Shown: positions 26,836-35,308 of the stretch, piece by piece | Layout of the letters: each line of letters starts with the position of its first letter | How positions within the stretch are numbered: the stretch's first letter is position 1 | Assembly: GCA_963666825.2 (NCBI GenBank) | Contig: OY763044.2 | Location: 930,001-994,000 of the forward strand | Direction: 5' to 3' | DNA length: 64,000 bases | Source of the DNA: Saccharicrinis sp963666825 | Lineage (GTDB): Bacteria; Bacteroidota; Bacteroidia; Bacteroidales; Marinilabiliaceae | The notes under the pieces: generated by a model | Told to the model about the DNA's origin: nothing | Seen by the model: the letters and a program-made list of their open reading frames with translations, nothing else | Database searches by the model: none | Made by a program: the position numbers and the translations under genes

Positions 26836-26939
26836 CGTTTCTCCGCTGTAGCCCGTAACAATTAATATCTTTTGAAAATAAGAATTAGATAAAATAAAAA
26901 AGCCCGCCTTCGCAGTGAACTGCTTCGGCAGGCGATGTA
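26836..26939 (-). terminator. Terminator of the GIY-YIG gene and single 108-bp-type unit
   Basis: Read on the minus strand, GCCTGCCGAAGCAGT-TC-ACTGCGAAGGCGGGC (about 26902-26934) forms a long hairpin followed by TTTTTT, directly after the GIY-YIG stop. The bases further out match the unit of the tandem array at 27365-27920. Confidence 0.75.
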
Positions 26940-27194
26940 TTAAGACGATTTGTTAAAACCAAAATGTTTGTTTGCAAAAGCTCTTCCTGATCCAGATTTG
27001 AGGTATTTTTCAAACTGAAATGCAGTTAGTTTGTCAGTAAACGTAAAATAGCAATGGAGCTTTAAAGGTCTTAAATTCTTTGTAGATTCCACATATCCAT
27101 TAAAATGTCTATTCAATCGTTCTTTTAAATTGCTTGTGCAGCCTGTGTAATGTTTATCGTTCCTACAGATAAGTATATATACGTAATAATACAT
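26940..27194 (-). CDS. GIY-YIG (URI-type) endonuclease domain protein
   Basis: This 84-residue protein has the GIY-YIG core as 'YYVYILICRNDKHYTGCTSNLKERLNRH' with the catalytic Arg in 'LKERLNRH' and a Glu in 'FQFEKYLKSGSGRAF'. Stand-alone proteins of this type, related to the UvrC N-terminal domain, are abundant and often repeated in Bacteroidota. They may be mobile or linked to repeats. A terminator hairpin follows. Just upstream lies a 108-bp tandem array made of the same hairpin. Confidence 0.9.
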   Translation of the reverse strand: MYYYVYILICRNDKHYTGCTSNLKERLNRHFNGYVESTKNLRPLKLHCYFTFTDKLTAFQFEKYLKSGSGRAFANKHFGFNKSS

Positions 27195-27364
27195 TTGCCT
27201 ATTTAGTTAAAGGTTAAGTTGGTTTATAACAATATAAATGTAAGCAATGTATTTTGTTACGAGAAATTTTTAAAGTTGATTTTCTATGGATTAACAAGCA
27301 TGAGTTTTTAAGCTATTAAACTAACTTAAATAAATATAAAACTCGATTTTACATTCAAATGCAT
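27195..27364. other. Intergenic stretch
   Basis: AT-rich DNA between the GIY-YIG gene and the tandem array. No gene, repeat or clear signal is seen. Confidence 0.4.
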
Positions 27365-27929
27365 TAGAGAAAAGATATGCGGAGTTTCTCTTCTGTAGCC
27401 TCAATAAGTTATATCTTTTGAAAATAAGAATTAGATAGAAAAAAAAAGCCCGCCTTCGCAGTGAACTGCATCAGAGAGAAGATGATCGGAGTTTTTCCAC
27501 TGTAGCCCGCAATAAGTAATATCTTTTGAAAAAAAGAATTAGATAGAAAAAAAAAGCCCGCCTTCGCAGTGAACTGCATCAGAGAGAAGATGATCGGAGT
27601 TTCTCCGCTGTAGCCAGCAACAAGTAATATCTTTTGAAAATAAGAATTAGATAGATTAAAAAGCCCGCCTTCGCAGTGAACTGTATCAAAGAGAATATAT
27701 GCGGAGTTTCTCCGCTGTAGCCCTCAACAAGTAATATTTTTTGAAGATAAGAATTAGATATAATAAAAAAGCCCGCCTTTGCAGTGAACTGTATCAAAGA
27801 GAATATATGCGGAGTTTCTCCGCTGTAGCCTGCAACAAGCAATATCCTTTGAAAATAAGAACTAGATATAATAAAAAAGCCCGCCTTCGCAGTGAACTGC
27901 TTCGACGGGCGTAAGCGGAGAGAGAGGGA
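27365..27929. repeat. 108-bp tandem repeat array
   Basis: GCCCGCCTTCGCAGTGAACTG starts at 27448, 27556, 27663, 27771 and 27879, a period of 107-108 bp, preceded by a partial unit from about 27365. Each unit carries GCGGAG-TTTC-CTCCGC-like and GCAGT/ACTGC hairpins. The open frame across it on the minus strand simply reflects the repeats. The last unit runs into AGCGGAGAGAGAGGGA. Confidence 0.85.
27914..27929. other. tRNA-Ser-3'-end-like motif, candidate attachment site (left)
   Basis: AGCGGAGAGAGAGGGA is identical to 63542-63557 in the same orientation and resembles the reverse complement of a bacterial tRNA-Ser 3' end. No tRNA gene adjoins it. A tyrosine recombinase lies beside the other copy. 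Confidence 0.4.
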
Positions 27930-28359
27930 ACTGAAAATTTGTGTTAAGTACCCTATCCTCAATATTTTACGAATTCATTTTTTAAAGTCCTCTGTAAGTC
28001 CACCAAAATTGGCTAAAAAATGCCCGTTTTAAATGCGTTTTAATGAACTCATTTCCCTCCAAAAGTAGCAAAAAGGAACCGAACCTAAAAATGGGTTTTA
28101 TTACGTTAAAATTTTTTATTTAGAAGGTAAGCATAGCGTACATCTTTTAAGACTCAAGAGCATGATTTTATCAGATGCTTAACCTATTTTATGATAATAT
28201 TGAGTGAAGTTCAAAAAAAGTAAGAAATTAGATTGGTAATATTATGTTTAAATATGAATTTCTATCTTATTACACCCTATATTTTAATTGTTTTGAAATG
28301 TGAAAAAACTTAACTTATAGTTTTTATCAATAGAAGTATAGAAATTTTAGAAAGATGAA
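27930..28359 (+). other. Non-coding stretch upstream of the histidine kinase
   Basis: AT-rich with no open frame of note. It probably contains the promoter of the kinase gene, but no element stands out. Confidence 0.4.
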
Positions 28360-29208
28360 ATGAAAACTACATCCGATGAAGATTACATAAAAATTCTAGA
28401 ACAGGAGATTTCTGAGCTGAAGAGAATAATAAAAACACAACAAAAAGATATTGAAAAAATCGTAGAGCAGAGAACCCTGGAATTAATTGATCTTATCAGC
28501 ACAAAAGATAAATTTTACAGGATTATAGCACATGAATTACGTAATCCTTTTAATAGTATTTTAGGGATATTGGAATTGTTACTTAATAATTTTCATAGTT
28601 ATGCACCAAAAGAAATTGAGAATTTTCTAACTATTCTATATGGGACTACGAATATTTCGTTTGAATTACTTGTAAATCTTTCAGAATGGCTAAGTATAAA
28701 TAGTAAGAAGTTGTCTTTTAACCCAGAAGAAGTAAATGTATCAAAAATATTATCTGAGGCCATATTAGCAACAGACTTGACTGCTAAGAATAAAAAAATC
28801 AATATTAATAATTGCATACGTGAGAATATTTATGGCTATGTCGATGTCAATATGATAAGTACTATTTTTAGGAATCTACTCAATAATGCCATTAAATTTT
28901 CTAATATAAAAAGTAGTATTGATGTTTCTGCACAATTAAGCAAAGACTTTGTTGAGATATCTGTTAAAGATAATGGAATAGGAATAGATGAAGAAACACT
29001 TAAGAATATTTTTAAGATTGAGGGGGTTGAATCTACACAAGGTACAGCAAGTGAGTATGGTACAGGGTTTGGATTATTGCTATGTAAAGAATTAGTTGAG
29101 ATAGAAGGGGGGCAAATATGGGTTGAAAGCGTTATTGGTAATGGGAGTGAATTCAAGTTTACTGTACCTAATTCAAAAAAAGAAGCAAATAATGAAACTT
29201 CTTATTAA
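28360..29208 (+). CDS. Sensor histidine kinase without a membrane sensor
   Basis: This 282-residue protein has an N-terminal coiled coil (residues 5-45), a HisKA domain with H-box 'IIAHELRNPFNSI', N-box 'IFRNLLNNAIKFS', G1 'VKDNGIGIDEE' and G2 'YGTGFGLLLCKEL'. There is no transmembrane or PAS domain, so the input must come from a partner or the cytosol. No response regulator gene is adjacent. A shorter relative with the same layout lies at 56502-57281. Confidence 0.9.
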   Translation: MKTTSDEDYIKILEQEISELKRIIKTQQKDIEKIVEQRTLELIDLISTKDKFYRIIAHELRNPFNSILGILELLLNNFHSYAPKEIENFLTILYGTTNISFELLVNLSEWLSINSKKLSFNPEEVNVSKILSEAILATDLTAKNKKININNCIRENIYGYVDVNMISTIFRNLLNNAIKFSNIKSSIDVSAQLSKDFVEISVKDNGIGIDEETLKNIFKIEGVESTQGTASEYGTGFGLLLCKELVEIEGGQIWVESVIGNGSEFKFTVPNSKKEANNETSY

Positions 29209-29266
29209 AGCTATAGATTGTTAAAGGCAATAATTTTGTTGATATAGGTCACTAATTATAAAAGAT

Positions 29267-29563
29267 ATGATACCAAATAAATTTAAAAACTATTTTTTAG
29301 GATCAAATAAATTATTTTTCCCGGAATACGAATTCGTAATTAAGTTAAGCTTTCCCAGAGTATTTGTTCGCTTTTTGCGTGTAGAAGGGTATTATACTGA
29401 TTTTGAAAAATTCTTTCAAAATGTTGCTGAGGTACAATATATTGAAGGCAGCAAACTATCGAAAATAGAAGAACGACAAATATTAAATGAAGTTTGGGAT
29501 TTTCTTACAATGGAAAAAGGACCTAATAAAGCTGATTTTTTTGGAAAAAATGATAAATTATAA
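29267..29563 (+). CDS. Hypothetical 98-residue protein
   Basis: A small basic protein with 'EYEFVIKLSFPRVFVRFLRVEGYYTDFEKFF' and an acidic C-terminal helix. There is no membrane span and the family is not recognised. It lies six bases before, and in the same frame as, the CPBP-like gene that follows, so the two form an operon. Confidence 0.55.
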   Translation: MIPNKFKNYFLGSNKLFFPEYEFVIKLSFPRVFVRFLRVEGYYTDFEKFFQNVAEVQYIEGSKLSKIEERQILNEVWDFLTMEKGPNKADFFGKNDKL

Positions 29564-29569
29564 TTTGAG

Positions 29570-30193
29570 TTGAAAAATGGGATAAAAAAGAATTTTGAAC
29601 TCATTGCTGTATTATTTACATCAATTTTAAAATTTCTGTTGATAGACTGGCTCAATGCTAGAATTATATATATCATAGGTGTTTCGATTTTCTGGATTGG
29701 ATACATGTTATTTCGTAAAAGAACTCATAATGAGAATGAAATTTTTAAACTACATAATTTTAAACATTCTTTTATAATTTTATTACCCATTATTCTACTT
29801 AATGGTTTGGCTTGTGCATTTTATGCATACAATAATAATGCCTTCTATATATCTTGGCACGTTCTATTGGTTTTTCTTCTCTATCCACTTTGGGGAGTTA
29901 TTCAACAATTTATTATGCTTGAGGCTATTTTGATAAATCTAATTGTATTTTTTAATGGGAAAGCCAGTAATACTATTTTAGTTTTTATCGTGTCAACATT
30001 GTTTGGTATCATTCATTATCCAAATGCTTTTTTGATGATATACACCTTTTGTCTGGAATTGGTTTTGGCTTCAGTATATCTTAAATGGCGTAACCTATGG
30101 GCAATTGGTATCACGCATGGCTGGATAGCAACCTGTTTACTTTATTATGCATTGGAGCGTAATCCTTGGTTAGAGCTAATGTTAGGATTTTAA
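29570..30193 (+). CDS. CPBP (CAAX-type) intramembrane protease-like protein with altered first motif
   Basis: This 207-residue protein from a TTG has about six membrane helices. The CPBP signature normally has EExxxR, FxxxH and HxxxN/B motifs. Here the second and third are present ('LFGIIHYPNAF', 'GITHGWIA') but the first reads 'GVIQQFIMLEAI' with Gln-Gln in place of Glu-Glu. If the assignment is right, it is probably a catalytically inactive relative. It follows the 98-residue gene in one operon and converges with the gene at 30190. Confidence 0.6.
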   Translation: MKNGIKKNFELIAVLFTSILKFLLIDWLNARIIYIIGVSIFWIGYMLFRKRTHNENEIFKLHNFKHSFIILLPIILLNGLACAFYAYNNNAFYISWHVLLVFLLYPLWGVIQQFIMLEAILINLIVFFNGKASNTILVFIVSTLFGIIHYPNAFLMIYTFCLELVLASVYLKWRNLWAIGITHGWIATCLLYYALERNPWLELMLGF

Positions 30194-30912
30194 ATATGAA
30201 AAAATCGCTTTAGCTCTATTCCTTTTTTAAGTTTATAGTGTACATAAAACAATATACCGGAAACGGGTATTAATGATGCTCCTGCTATTAAACTCCATTT
30301 AAGTATAATTATTTGATGAGAATATAGAGATACAAAAATCTCAATGCAAAGTAGTAGTGAAGCTATGGCTATGAAAACGACCGCTAAAATGTTGAATCCT
30401 ATTTGATTGGATATTCGAATTAATACTAAAATTACAAGTGATAAAACATAAATGGATGTAACAATAGGAATTCCCAGTTTTATCCCCCAATTACTATCTC
30501 CATTAAAATAATCTATCGTTAAAAACATCAATATTAAGGATGTCAAGCTGCATATAATCAGGATCAAAGGTTTTTTTCGAAAAAGGATAACAATACTAAT
30601 GTTGGCAAAAGCTACTAATGAGGCAATTAAGTTATACTTAGCCCAATTGATATTTTGGCTTATAATAAAGTTTATACCAAGTGTGACAATAATACCGGAT
30701 GTCAGAATAATACCGGATATTTTCCAAATTAGTTTTAGCTTTTGAGTACGGCTTAAGTTTTCAATTTCATTTATAGTTTTATCTCTAAAATCGGGATGTT
30801 TCTCAATGGGAATATTAACAGGGATAGGCTCTTCGCCTACTCTTAGTCCGCATAAAGGGCAAAATGCCATATCATTATCCAATTCTACTTCACAATTTTT
30901 ACAATATTCCAT
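30190..30912 (-). CDS. DUF6320 zinc-ribbon membrane protein
   Basis: This 240-residue protein begins with a zinc ribbon ('YCKNCEVELDNDMAFCPLCG', two CxxC pairs), then has a linker and about six hydrophobic helices. This layout is DUF6320, which is commonly encoded next to an alcohol-acetyltransferase-like gene, exactly as here (the gene at 30922, 9 bp upstream on the same strand). It may form a membrane partner for that enzyme. The reaction is not established. Confidence 0.8.
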   Translation of the reverse strand: MEYCKNCEVELDNDMAFCPLCGLRVGEEPIPVNIPIEKHPDFRDKTINEIENLSRTQKLKLIWKISGIILTSGIIVTLGINFIISQNINWAKYNLIASLVAFANISIVILFRKKPLILIICSLTSLILMFLTIDYFNGDSNWGIKLGIPIVTSIYVLSLVILVLIRISNQIGFNILAVVFIAIASLLLCIEIFVSLYSHQIIILKWSLIAGASLIPVSGILFYVHYKLKKGIELKRFFHI

Positions 30913-30921
30913 AAACTAATT

Positions 30922-32202
30922 TTAATGTTTAGTTATTTTAATATTTATGCCTTGCTTAGAGAGAAAGTGAAGATACCTTCGTTCAAATTCTTTGGATTTT
31001 GTAATGTTACCAAAACTTAAAGTAAGCGTATCCTCATAACCGATTACACCGCAGTTAATCTTGAGCTTCTTATTTGGAGGAGGAGGGGATATTGTGAAAT
31101 AATCAACTTTATGGCGAATTGGATCGGGTAATTCTATTTTTCCCAGATTAGTTAAAACACCGCTATACAAGTTGGTTCCTTGAGAATGGTATTTATAAAA
31201 CAGGATTAAACTTTTTAGCCAAATAGGAATTCCCCTAACCAATAAATTTCGTTCACCACTTACGTTACGAGAAATGATTTTGCTGATTAGTTTTTCATCA
31301 GTATCTAACTTCATTTTATGATATACAACTTTAAGTATCTCATCAAATGTATATTTGCCTAAGCGAAAGTCTATTTCGGGCATAACAAAAAGTGAAAAAT
31401 TACGCAATGATTTAGTGGCATAAATATTTCTAATATTTACCGGTACCTGAATTCTTGCGATCATACTTGATGAGTAAATTCCATTTTTCTTGTATTCAAG
31501 ATAGATGTCTTGAAGTGTTAACAAATAAACGGCAACCAGATAATCTGTAATGCTAACACCTTTTTTCTTTGCTTTTTGTTTTATTTGCTGAATAGATAAA
31601 ATGGCAAATAAAAGATCAAATCGGGGTTTTTTCTTTAAAATAAAGGGTAAATGAAAGGCTTTGGGTTGTTTTATTACATGAGGTATATTCTCTTTAAAAT
31701 ATCGGTTGTAAGCATCTTCAACTTCCTCATCATCAGCTTTCATTGTATAAAAGCTATCTATTTGATTCTTGTGAATAACACCTTTATCCTGAAAATAATA
31801 AATTAGGATGGCTTTTATAAAGGTTAATAAACCGTATCCGTCAGTAAGTATGTGTGAAAATTCTGCACTTATCCTATTTTTATGAACAAGAATTCTCACT
31901 AGTAAATTATTTTTGGCCTTCCGTTTAAAAGCTTTACATGCAACAGCATTGTCATGTTGGATACTTATTGGATCATTTATTTGTTCGAGGTAATACCAGA
32001 AAAAACCACCATGCAAACTCACTTTAAAATATGGAAATCTTTTTTCAGCACGCTTCACTGCTCTAAATAGACTACTGATAGTAACTCTCTCTGTTAAATT
32101 GGCAGTAAGTCGTATTACAGTAGTGTTTTCCTTGCTTCTAATAGCCGGGAATATTTTAGCCGCATTGTCTAAAGGAGCCCAAAAAGTGCCTTTGTTGTCC
32201 AT
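30922..32202 (-). CDS. Condensation/alcohol-acetyltransferase-like acyltransferase
   Basis: This 426-residue protein of the chloramphenicol acetyltransferase/condensation superfamily has active-site motif HxxxDG as 'FSHILTDGYGLLTF', an N-terminal 'LDNAAKIFPAI' opening typical of the alcohol acetyltransferase family, and a C-terminal 'TLSFGNITKSKEFERRYLHFL' (the latch-like DFGW equivalent). It is predicted to transfer an acyl group from a CoA or carrier to an alcohol or lipid. It is co-transcribed with the DUF6320 membrane gene, so the substrate may be lipid-linked. Confidence 0.8.
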   Translation of the reverse strand: MDNKGTFWAPLDNAAKIFPAIRSKENTTVIRLTANLTERVTISSLFRAVKRAEKRFPYFKVSLHGGFFWYYLEQINDPISIQHDNAVACKAFKRKAKNNLLVRILVHKNRISAEFSHILTDGYGLLTFIKAILIYYFQDKGVIHKNQIDSFYTMKADDEEVEDAYNRYFKENIPHVIKQPKAFHLPFILKKKPRFDLLFAILSIQQIKQKAKKKGVSITDYLVAVYLLTLQDIYLEYKKNGIYSSSMIARIQVPVNIRNIYATKSLRNFSLFVMPEIDFRLGKYTFDEILKVVYHKMKLDTDEKLISKIISRNVSGERNLLVRGIPIWLKSLILFYKYHSQGTNLYSGVLTNLGKIELPDPIRHKVDYFTISPPPPNKKLKINCGVIGYEDTLTLSFGNITKSKEFERRYLHFLSKQGINIKITKH

Positions 32203-32371
32203 TATTGGAGATAGAATTTTCAGAACTTTAAATTTTAATTAAGATTAGCACAATATCAATTAATTATAGTAATTTAAGCAAAATGTGCGACAATGAATTA
32301 TAAAGTGGTAGATTTTGCCAAGTATCATTATAGTTTGCGTAAAAGTTGAGTGAATCTTATTAAATAGTATC

Positions 32372-33352
32372 ATGGATCTGATTGAAGAAAAAGTAAAGGA
32401 GTTTAAAAAATGGTACCATCAACAACTTACTTACCATCAAAAAGGAATAGAATGCTTTTCTAATATTATTGAAAATATAGAAAAGGTAGACCAAGTATTA
32501 TTTAGAATCAAATCCTGTGATGAGTGTATTAAAAAGTTCAAAATAAAATATTTACCTTATTTGGATTCAGATTCTTCATTTAAGATTCAGGATTATATTA
32601 CAGATCTAATAGGAGTGAGGGCTGTTTGTTATTATTCTGACGATCTTGTTTCTGTAAAAAGAAAATTAAAAAAACATTTTAGAGTTGTGGAAACGACCGA
32701 TAAAACAAGTTTACTTGAAAAAACCGAAAATCAATTCGGATATAAAGGTCTGCACCTACAGTTAAAGTTGAAAAAAAAGAGAGGTGCAGATAAAAACATT
32801 GAAGACTATAGTTCGTTAGTGTTTGAATTGCAGATAAGGACGGTAATTCAGGACGCCTGGAGTATATTAGATCATAAGATTAAATACAAAAAAAGTATAC
32901 CGCATAATTTAAAACGAAGAATTAACCGTTTATCTGCTTTGTTTGAAATAGCAGATGAAGAATTTCTAAGTATTAAAAAGGAAATATTGCAAGAGGAGAA
33001 AATTATATATGACCGTTTAAGAAAAAAAAGATCTTTAGATACCAATTTGGCACTTGATGTTTTTAGATTTTTATATATAGCCAAAAAGCATTTTCCCGAT
33101 TATAAGTTTATTGAATATAAGGTGGATAATTTTGTGCAGGAGATACTAATTCATAAATCTGATTTTACAGAGAGTGGTTTAGAGCTTGCAATTGCAAAAT
33201 ATCTTCATTTTTCAAACAAAATTGAAAAAGCCGGAAATCAAACTTTAAATCCGTATACAAAAATAAGGTACTGCTTGTATCGATATGATCGTAAACTGTT
33301 CGAAAATATTTTGTCCAGCTACCAAAAAGAAGTCATTAATGATTATTTATAG
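32372..33352 (+). CDS. RelA/SpoT-domain alarmone synthetase-like protein
   Basis: This 326-residue protein has a RelA_SpoT synthetase core at about residues 35-190: ATP-binding 'VLFRIKSCDECIKKFKIKY', metal Asp in 'ITDLIGVRAVCYY', G-loop 'NQFGYKGLHLQL' (Tyr kept, usual Ser replaced by Gly) and catalytic Glu in 'VFELQIRTVIQDAW'. There is no HD hydrolase domain. The remaining 130 residues are helical and charged. Stand-alone proteins of this class make (p)ppGpp or related nucleotides, or act as toxins that pyrophosphorylate tRNA. The gene sits between accessory genes and three toxin-antitoxin-type loci. Confidence 0.85.
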   Translation: MDLIEEKVKEFKKWYHQQLTYHQKGIECFSNIIENIEKVDQVLFRIKSCDECIKKFKIKYLPYLDSDSSFKIQDYITDLIGVRAVCYYSDDLVSVKRKLKKHFRVVETTDKTSLLEKTENQFGYKGLHLQLKLKKKRGADKNIEDYSSLVFELQIRTVIQDAWSILDHKIKYKKSIPHNLKRRINRLSALFEIADEEFLSIKKEILQEEKIIYDRLRKKRSLDTNLALDVFRFLYIAKKHFPDYKFIEYKVDNFVQEILIHKSDFTESGLELAIAKYLHFSNKIEKAGNQTLNPYTKIRYCLYRYDRKLFENILSSYQKEVINDYL

Positions 33353-33690
33353 TTAATAGTAATAAGTGTTGAATAATAAAAATGGTACTATTGCTACTAT
33401 AAGATGTGTTTTGTATTGTTTTGAAATATAACAGCATGTAGCTTTATACTAAATTTGATACATAGGTATATACTATAAATGCTACAGAATTGGTTTGTTC
33501 TGGTATTTAATTATGCTTTCTGGATAATAAAGTATTTGATTTTGCTTATAGGTTAATTGCTTTTGACAACGAAAAGAATATAAATAACTTTATAAATATG
33601 AATTTTTGCGTAGTTTAACTACTCATTAAGTAATATTTTTAAAGTTATTTAGTTCTTTTATTAAATCAATTCTTTATTTTTGTTGAAAAT
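33353..33690 (+). promoter_or_regulatory. Repeat R2 and AbiEi operator region
   Basis: Repeat R2 (33461-33545) matches parts of R1 and R3. Two inverted-repeat sites, GCGTAGTTTAACTACTC (33608-33624) and GAGTAGTATGACTACGC (33692-33708), flank the abiEi promoter, the second overlapping the start codon. AbiEi antitoxins are known to repress their own genes through paired inverted repeats. Confidence 0.65.
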
Positions 33691-33698
33691 TGAGTAGT

Positions 33699-34466
33699 AT
33701 GACTACGCATAATGACACAAAATTAAAGAAGCTTTTTAATCTATTGCAGCCCAATAATGTGATAACAGCAGCAGTATTGGACAACAATGGTGTATCCAGA
33801 CATCTTCGAAGGTACTATCAGGAAAGTGGATGGATAGAACCGTTAGGAAGAGGTGCCTATAAAAAGCCGGGAGATTTGTTAGAATGGCAGGCAGGTGTGA
33901 ATGCTCTGCAAAACCAACTAAATATCAAAGTTCATGTAGGAGGTTTAACCGCATTAATCTTACATGGATTCAGCCACTATTTCAGATTAAGTAAGGAAAC
34001 GTTATATCTCTTTTCTCCCCTGCAAACCAGAATGCCTAACTGGTTTACAAATTACAACTGGAATGTAGAACTATTTCAGAAACCTACTTCATTTCTTCCA
34101 GAAAATACGGGCGTCAAGGAATTGGAGATAAAAGATACAAAAGTTAATGTATCAACACCCGAACGTGCCATATTGGAATGCTTGTTTTTAGCACCGCAAC
34201 ATGCAGATCTTGTCGAATGTTATCAGGTTTTGGAAGGACTGGTTAACCTAAAGCCGAGACTCGTGAGCGAGCTTTTGTCAACTTGCAACTCGGTAAAAGT
34301 AAAACGCCTCTTCCTTTATATGTCAGAAAAGGCAAATCACCAATGGCTTCAATTCCTTAAAACAGATAAAATAGATTTAGGTAGTGGAGACCGTATGATA
34401 ACAGAAAGTGGAGCATACAGTTCTAAATACAAAATTACAATACCCAAAGAATTAGCGGAGTTCTGA
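33699..34466 (+). CDS. abiEi: AbiEi-type antitoxin (type IV)
   Basis: About 255 residues from the ATG at 33699; a TTG at 33690 is also in frame. The N-terminal winged helix is 'VITAAVLDNNGVSRHLRRYYQESGWIEPLGRGAYKKPG', the pattern of the AbiEi N-terminal domain. It is followed by the AbiEi_4/3 middle region 'VHVGGLTALILHGFSHY' and 'STPERAILECLFLAPQH'. AbiEi represses the operon and antagonises the AbiEii nucleotidyltransferase. Here the partner gene is decayed (34463-34635), so this is an orphan antitoxin with its operators intact. Confidence 0.88.
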   Translation: MTTHNDTKLKKLFNLLQPNNVITAAVLDNNGVSRHLRRYYQESGWIEPLGRGAYKKPGDLLEWQAGVNALQNQLNIKVHVGGLTALILHGFSHYFRLSKETLYLFSPLQTRMPNWFTNYNWNVELFQKPTSFLPENTGVKELEIKDTKVNVSTPERAILECLFLAPQHADLVECYQVLEGLVNLKPRLVSELLSTCNSVKVKRLFLYMSEKANHQWLQFLKTDKIDLGSGDRMITESGAYSSKYKITIPKELAEF

Positions 34467-34635
34467 TTGCACCAGCATATAGAGCACAAGTGGATTTATT
34501 GTTACAGGTTCTGCCTTATGTAGCGAAAGAAGAAATATTTGCACTAAAAGGAGGTGCGGCTATTGCCTTTTTATAAGGGAAATGCCTCCATTGTCAGTTG
34601 ACATCGACTTGACCTATCCGGCACTTGATTCCTGA
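34463..34635 (+). pseudogene. abiEii: Decayed AbiEii nucleotidyltransferase toxin fragment
   Basis: The frame overlapping the abiEi stop encodes 'APAYRAQVDLLLQVLPYVA' and then 'IFALKGGAAIAF', the N-terminal AbiEii signature (ALKGGTA.NLF). A T5 run at 34567-34571 then causes a frameshift. In the next frame 'REMPPLSVDIDLTYPALDS' (the D-x-D nucleotidyltransferase motif) continues until TGA at 34633. The remaining 200 or so residues are absent. Confidence 0.8.
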
Positions 34636-34659
34636 ACCGAAGCCCTCAGTGTTTAAATA

Positions 34660-34767
34660 CATAAATATACCCTATTGGGTATGAAATAGACTTCCTCTTT
34701 AAAAATATATCATATCGGGTATAATATTAGAATAATCACTATATTTATACCCTAAAAGGTATAAAAT
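34660..34767 (+). promoter_or_regulatory. hipBST operator array
   Basis: ATACCCTATTGGGTAT (34667-34682), a half-site ATCGGGTAT around 34715-34723 and ATACCCTAAAAGGTAT (34747-34762) are spaced about 40 bp apart and end just before the start codon. Palindromes of this TATACC/GGTATA type resemble the TATCC-N8-GGATA boxes of E. coli HipB. Confidence 0.7.
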
Positions 34768-34980
34768 ATGCTTGGACTAATACAATTTGTGAAACAGCGA
34801 AGAAAGCAGCTTGGTTTAACACAACAGGATCTAGCTGAAAGAGCTGGAGTAGGACTTCGCTTCATAAGAGACCTGGAGCAAGGAAAACCTAGTTTGCGTA
34901 TGGATAAGGTTAATGAGGTGTTGGCATTGTTCGGACATGAATTGACTCCTTTTGAAACGAAATTAATAGATAATGAATAG
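34768..34980 (+). CDS. hipB: HipB-like XRE repressor of a hipBST module
   Basis: This 70-residue helix-turn-helix protein ('QRRKQLGLTQQDLAERAGVGLRFIRDLEQGKPSLRMDKVNEVLALFGHEL') matches the short HipB-type regulators that precede hipA genes. Its stop overlaps the next gene by 8 bp. It is not closely related to the two longer HipB proteins elsewhere in the window. It likely binds the three ATACC/GGTAT palindromes upstream. Confidence 0.9.
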   Translation: MLGLIQFVKQRRKQLGLTQQDLAERAGVGLRFIRDLEQGKPSLRMDKVNEVLALFGHELTPFETKLIDNE

Positions 34981-35308
34981 AAAAGGGAAAGTGTTTTATA
35001 AGCAATATTTTGCAGGAATTATCGAAGAGACTGAGAAGGGCTATCGTTTTGTATATGATGAAGAATACTTGAATAAAGAAGAAAAATGGCCAATTAGCAA
35101 GACTTTGCCTATTTCTAAACATCCTTACTCTTCTAATACAATGTTTCCTTTTTTTGACGGTCTGATACCAGAAGGGTGGTTGTTAGATGTAGCTGTAGAC
35201 AATTGGAAGTTAAAGGCTAATGACCGAATGGGGTTACTTTTAGCTTGTTGCAAAGATTGTATTGGAGCAGTTTCTATTTTACCATTAAACGCAAATAATC
35301 ATGAATAA
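34973..35308 (+). CDS. hipS: HipS-like separate HipA N-terminal domain
   Basis: This 111-residue protein corresponds only to the HipA N-subdomain 1: 'YFAGIIEETEKGYRFVYDEEYL', 'ISKTLPISKHPYSSNTMFPFFDGLIPEGWLLDVAV', 'DRMGLLLACCKDCIGAVSI'. In the three-gene HipBST systems this piece is a separate protein that acts as the antitoxin for HipT. The order HTH, N-domain, kinase and the 8-bp overlaps on both sides match HipBST. Confidence 0.88.
   Translation: MNRKGKVFYKQYFAGIIEETEKGYRFVYDEEYLNKEEKWPISKTLPISKHPYSSNTMFPFFDGLIPEGWLLDVAVDNWKLKANDRMGLLLACCKDCIGAVSILPLNANNHE

Noticed and set aside
27365..27929. Possible CRISPR array
   Set aside because: Units are 108 bp and adjoining, with no unique spacers between short repeats; no cas genes are present.
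27914..27929. tRNA-Ser gene
   Set aside because: Only the 3'-end-like 16 bp is present at both sites; no cloverleaf can be formed from flanking bases.
27579..27962. 127-codon minus-strand open frame with three internal repeats
   Set aside because: The repeats in the protein are simply the 108-bp tandem DNA repeats with hairpins. 108 is a multiple of three, which keeps the frame open; composition is not protein-like.
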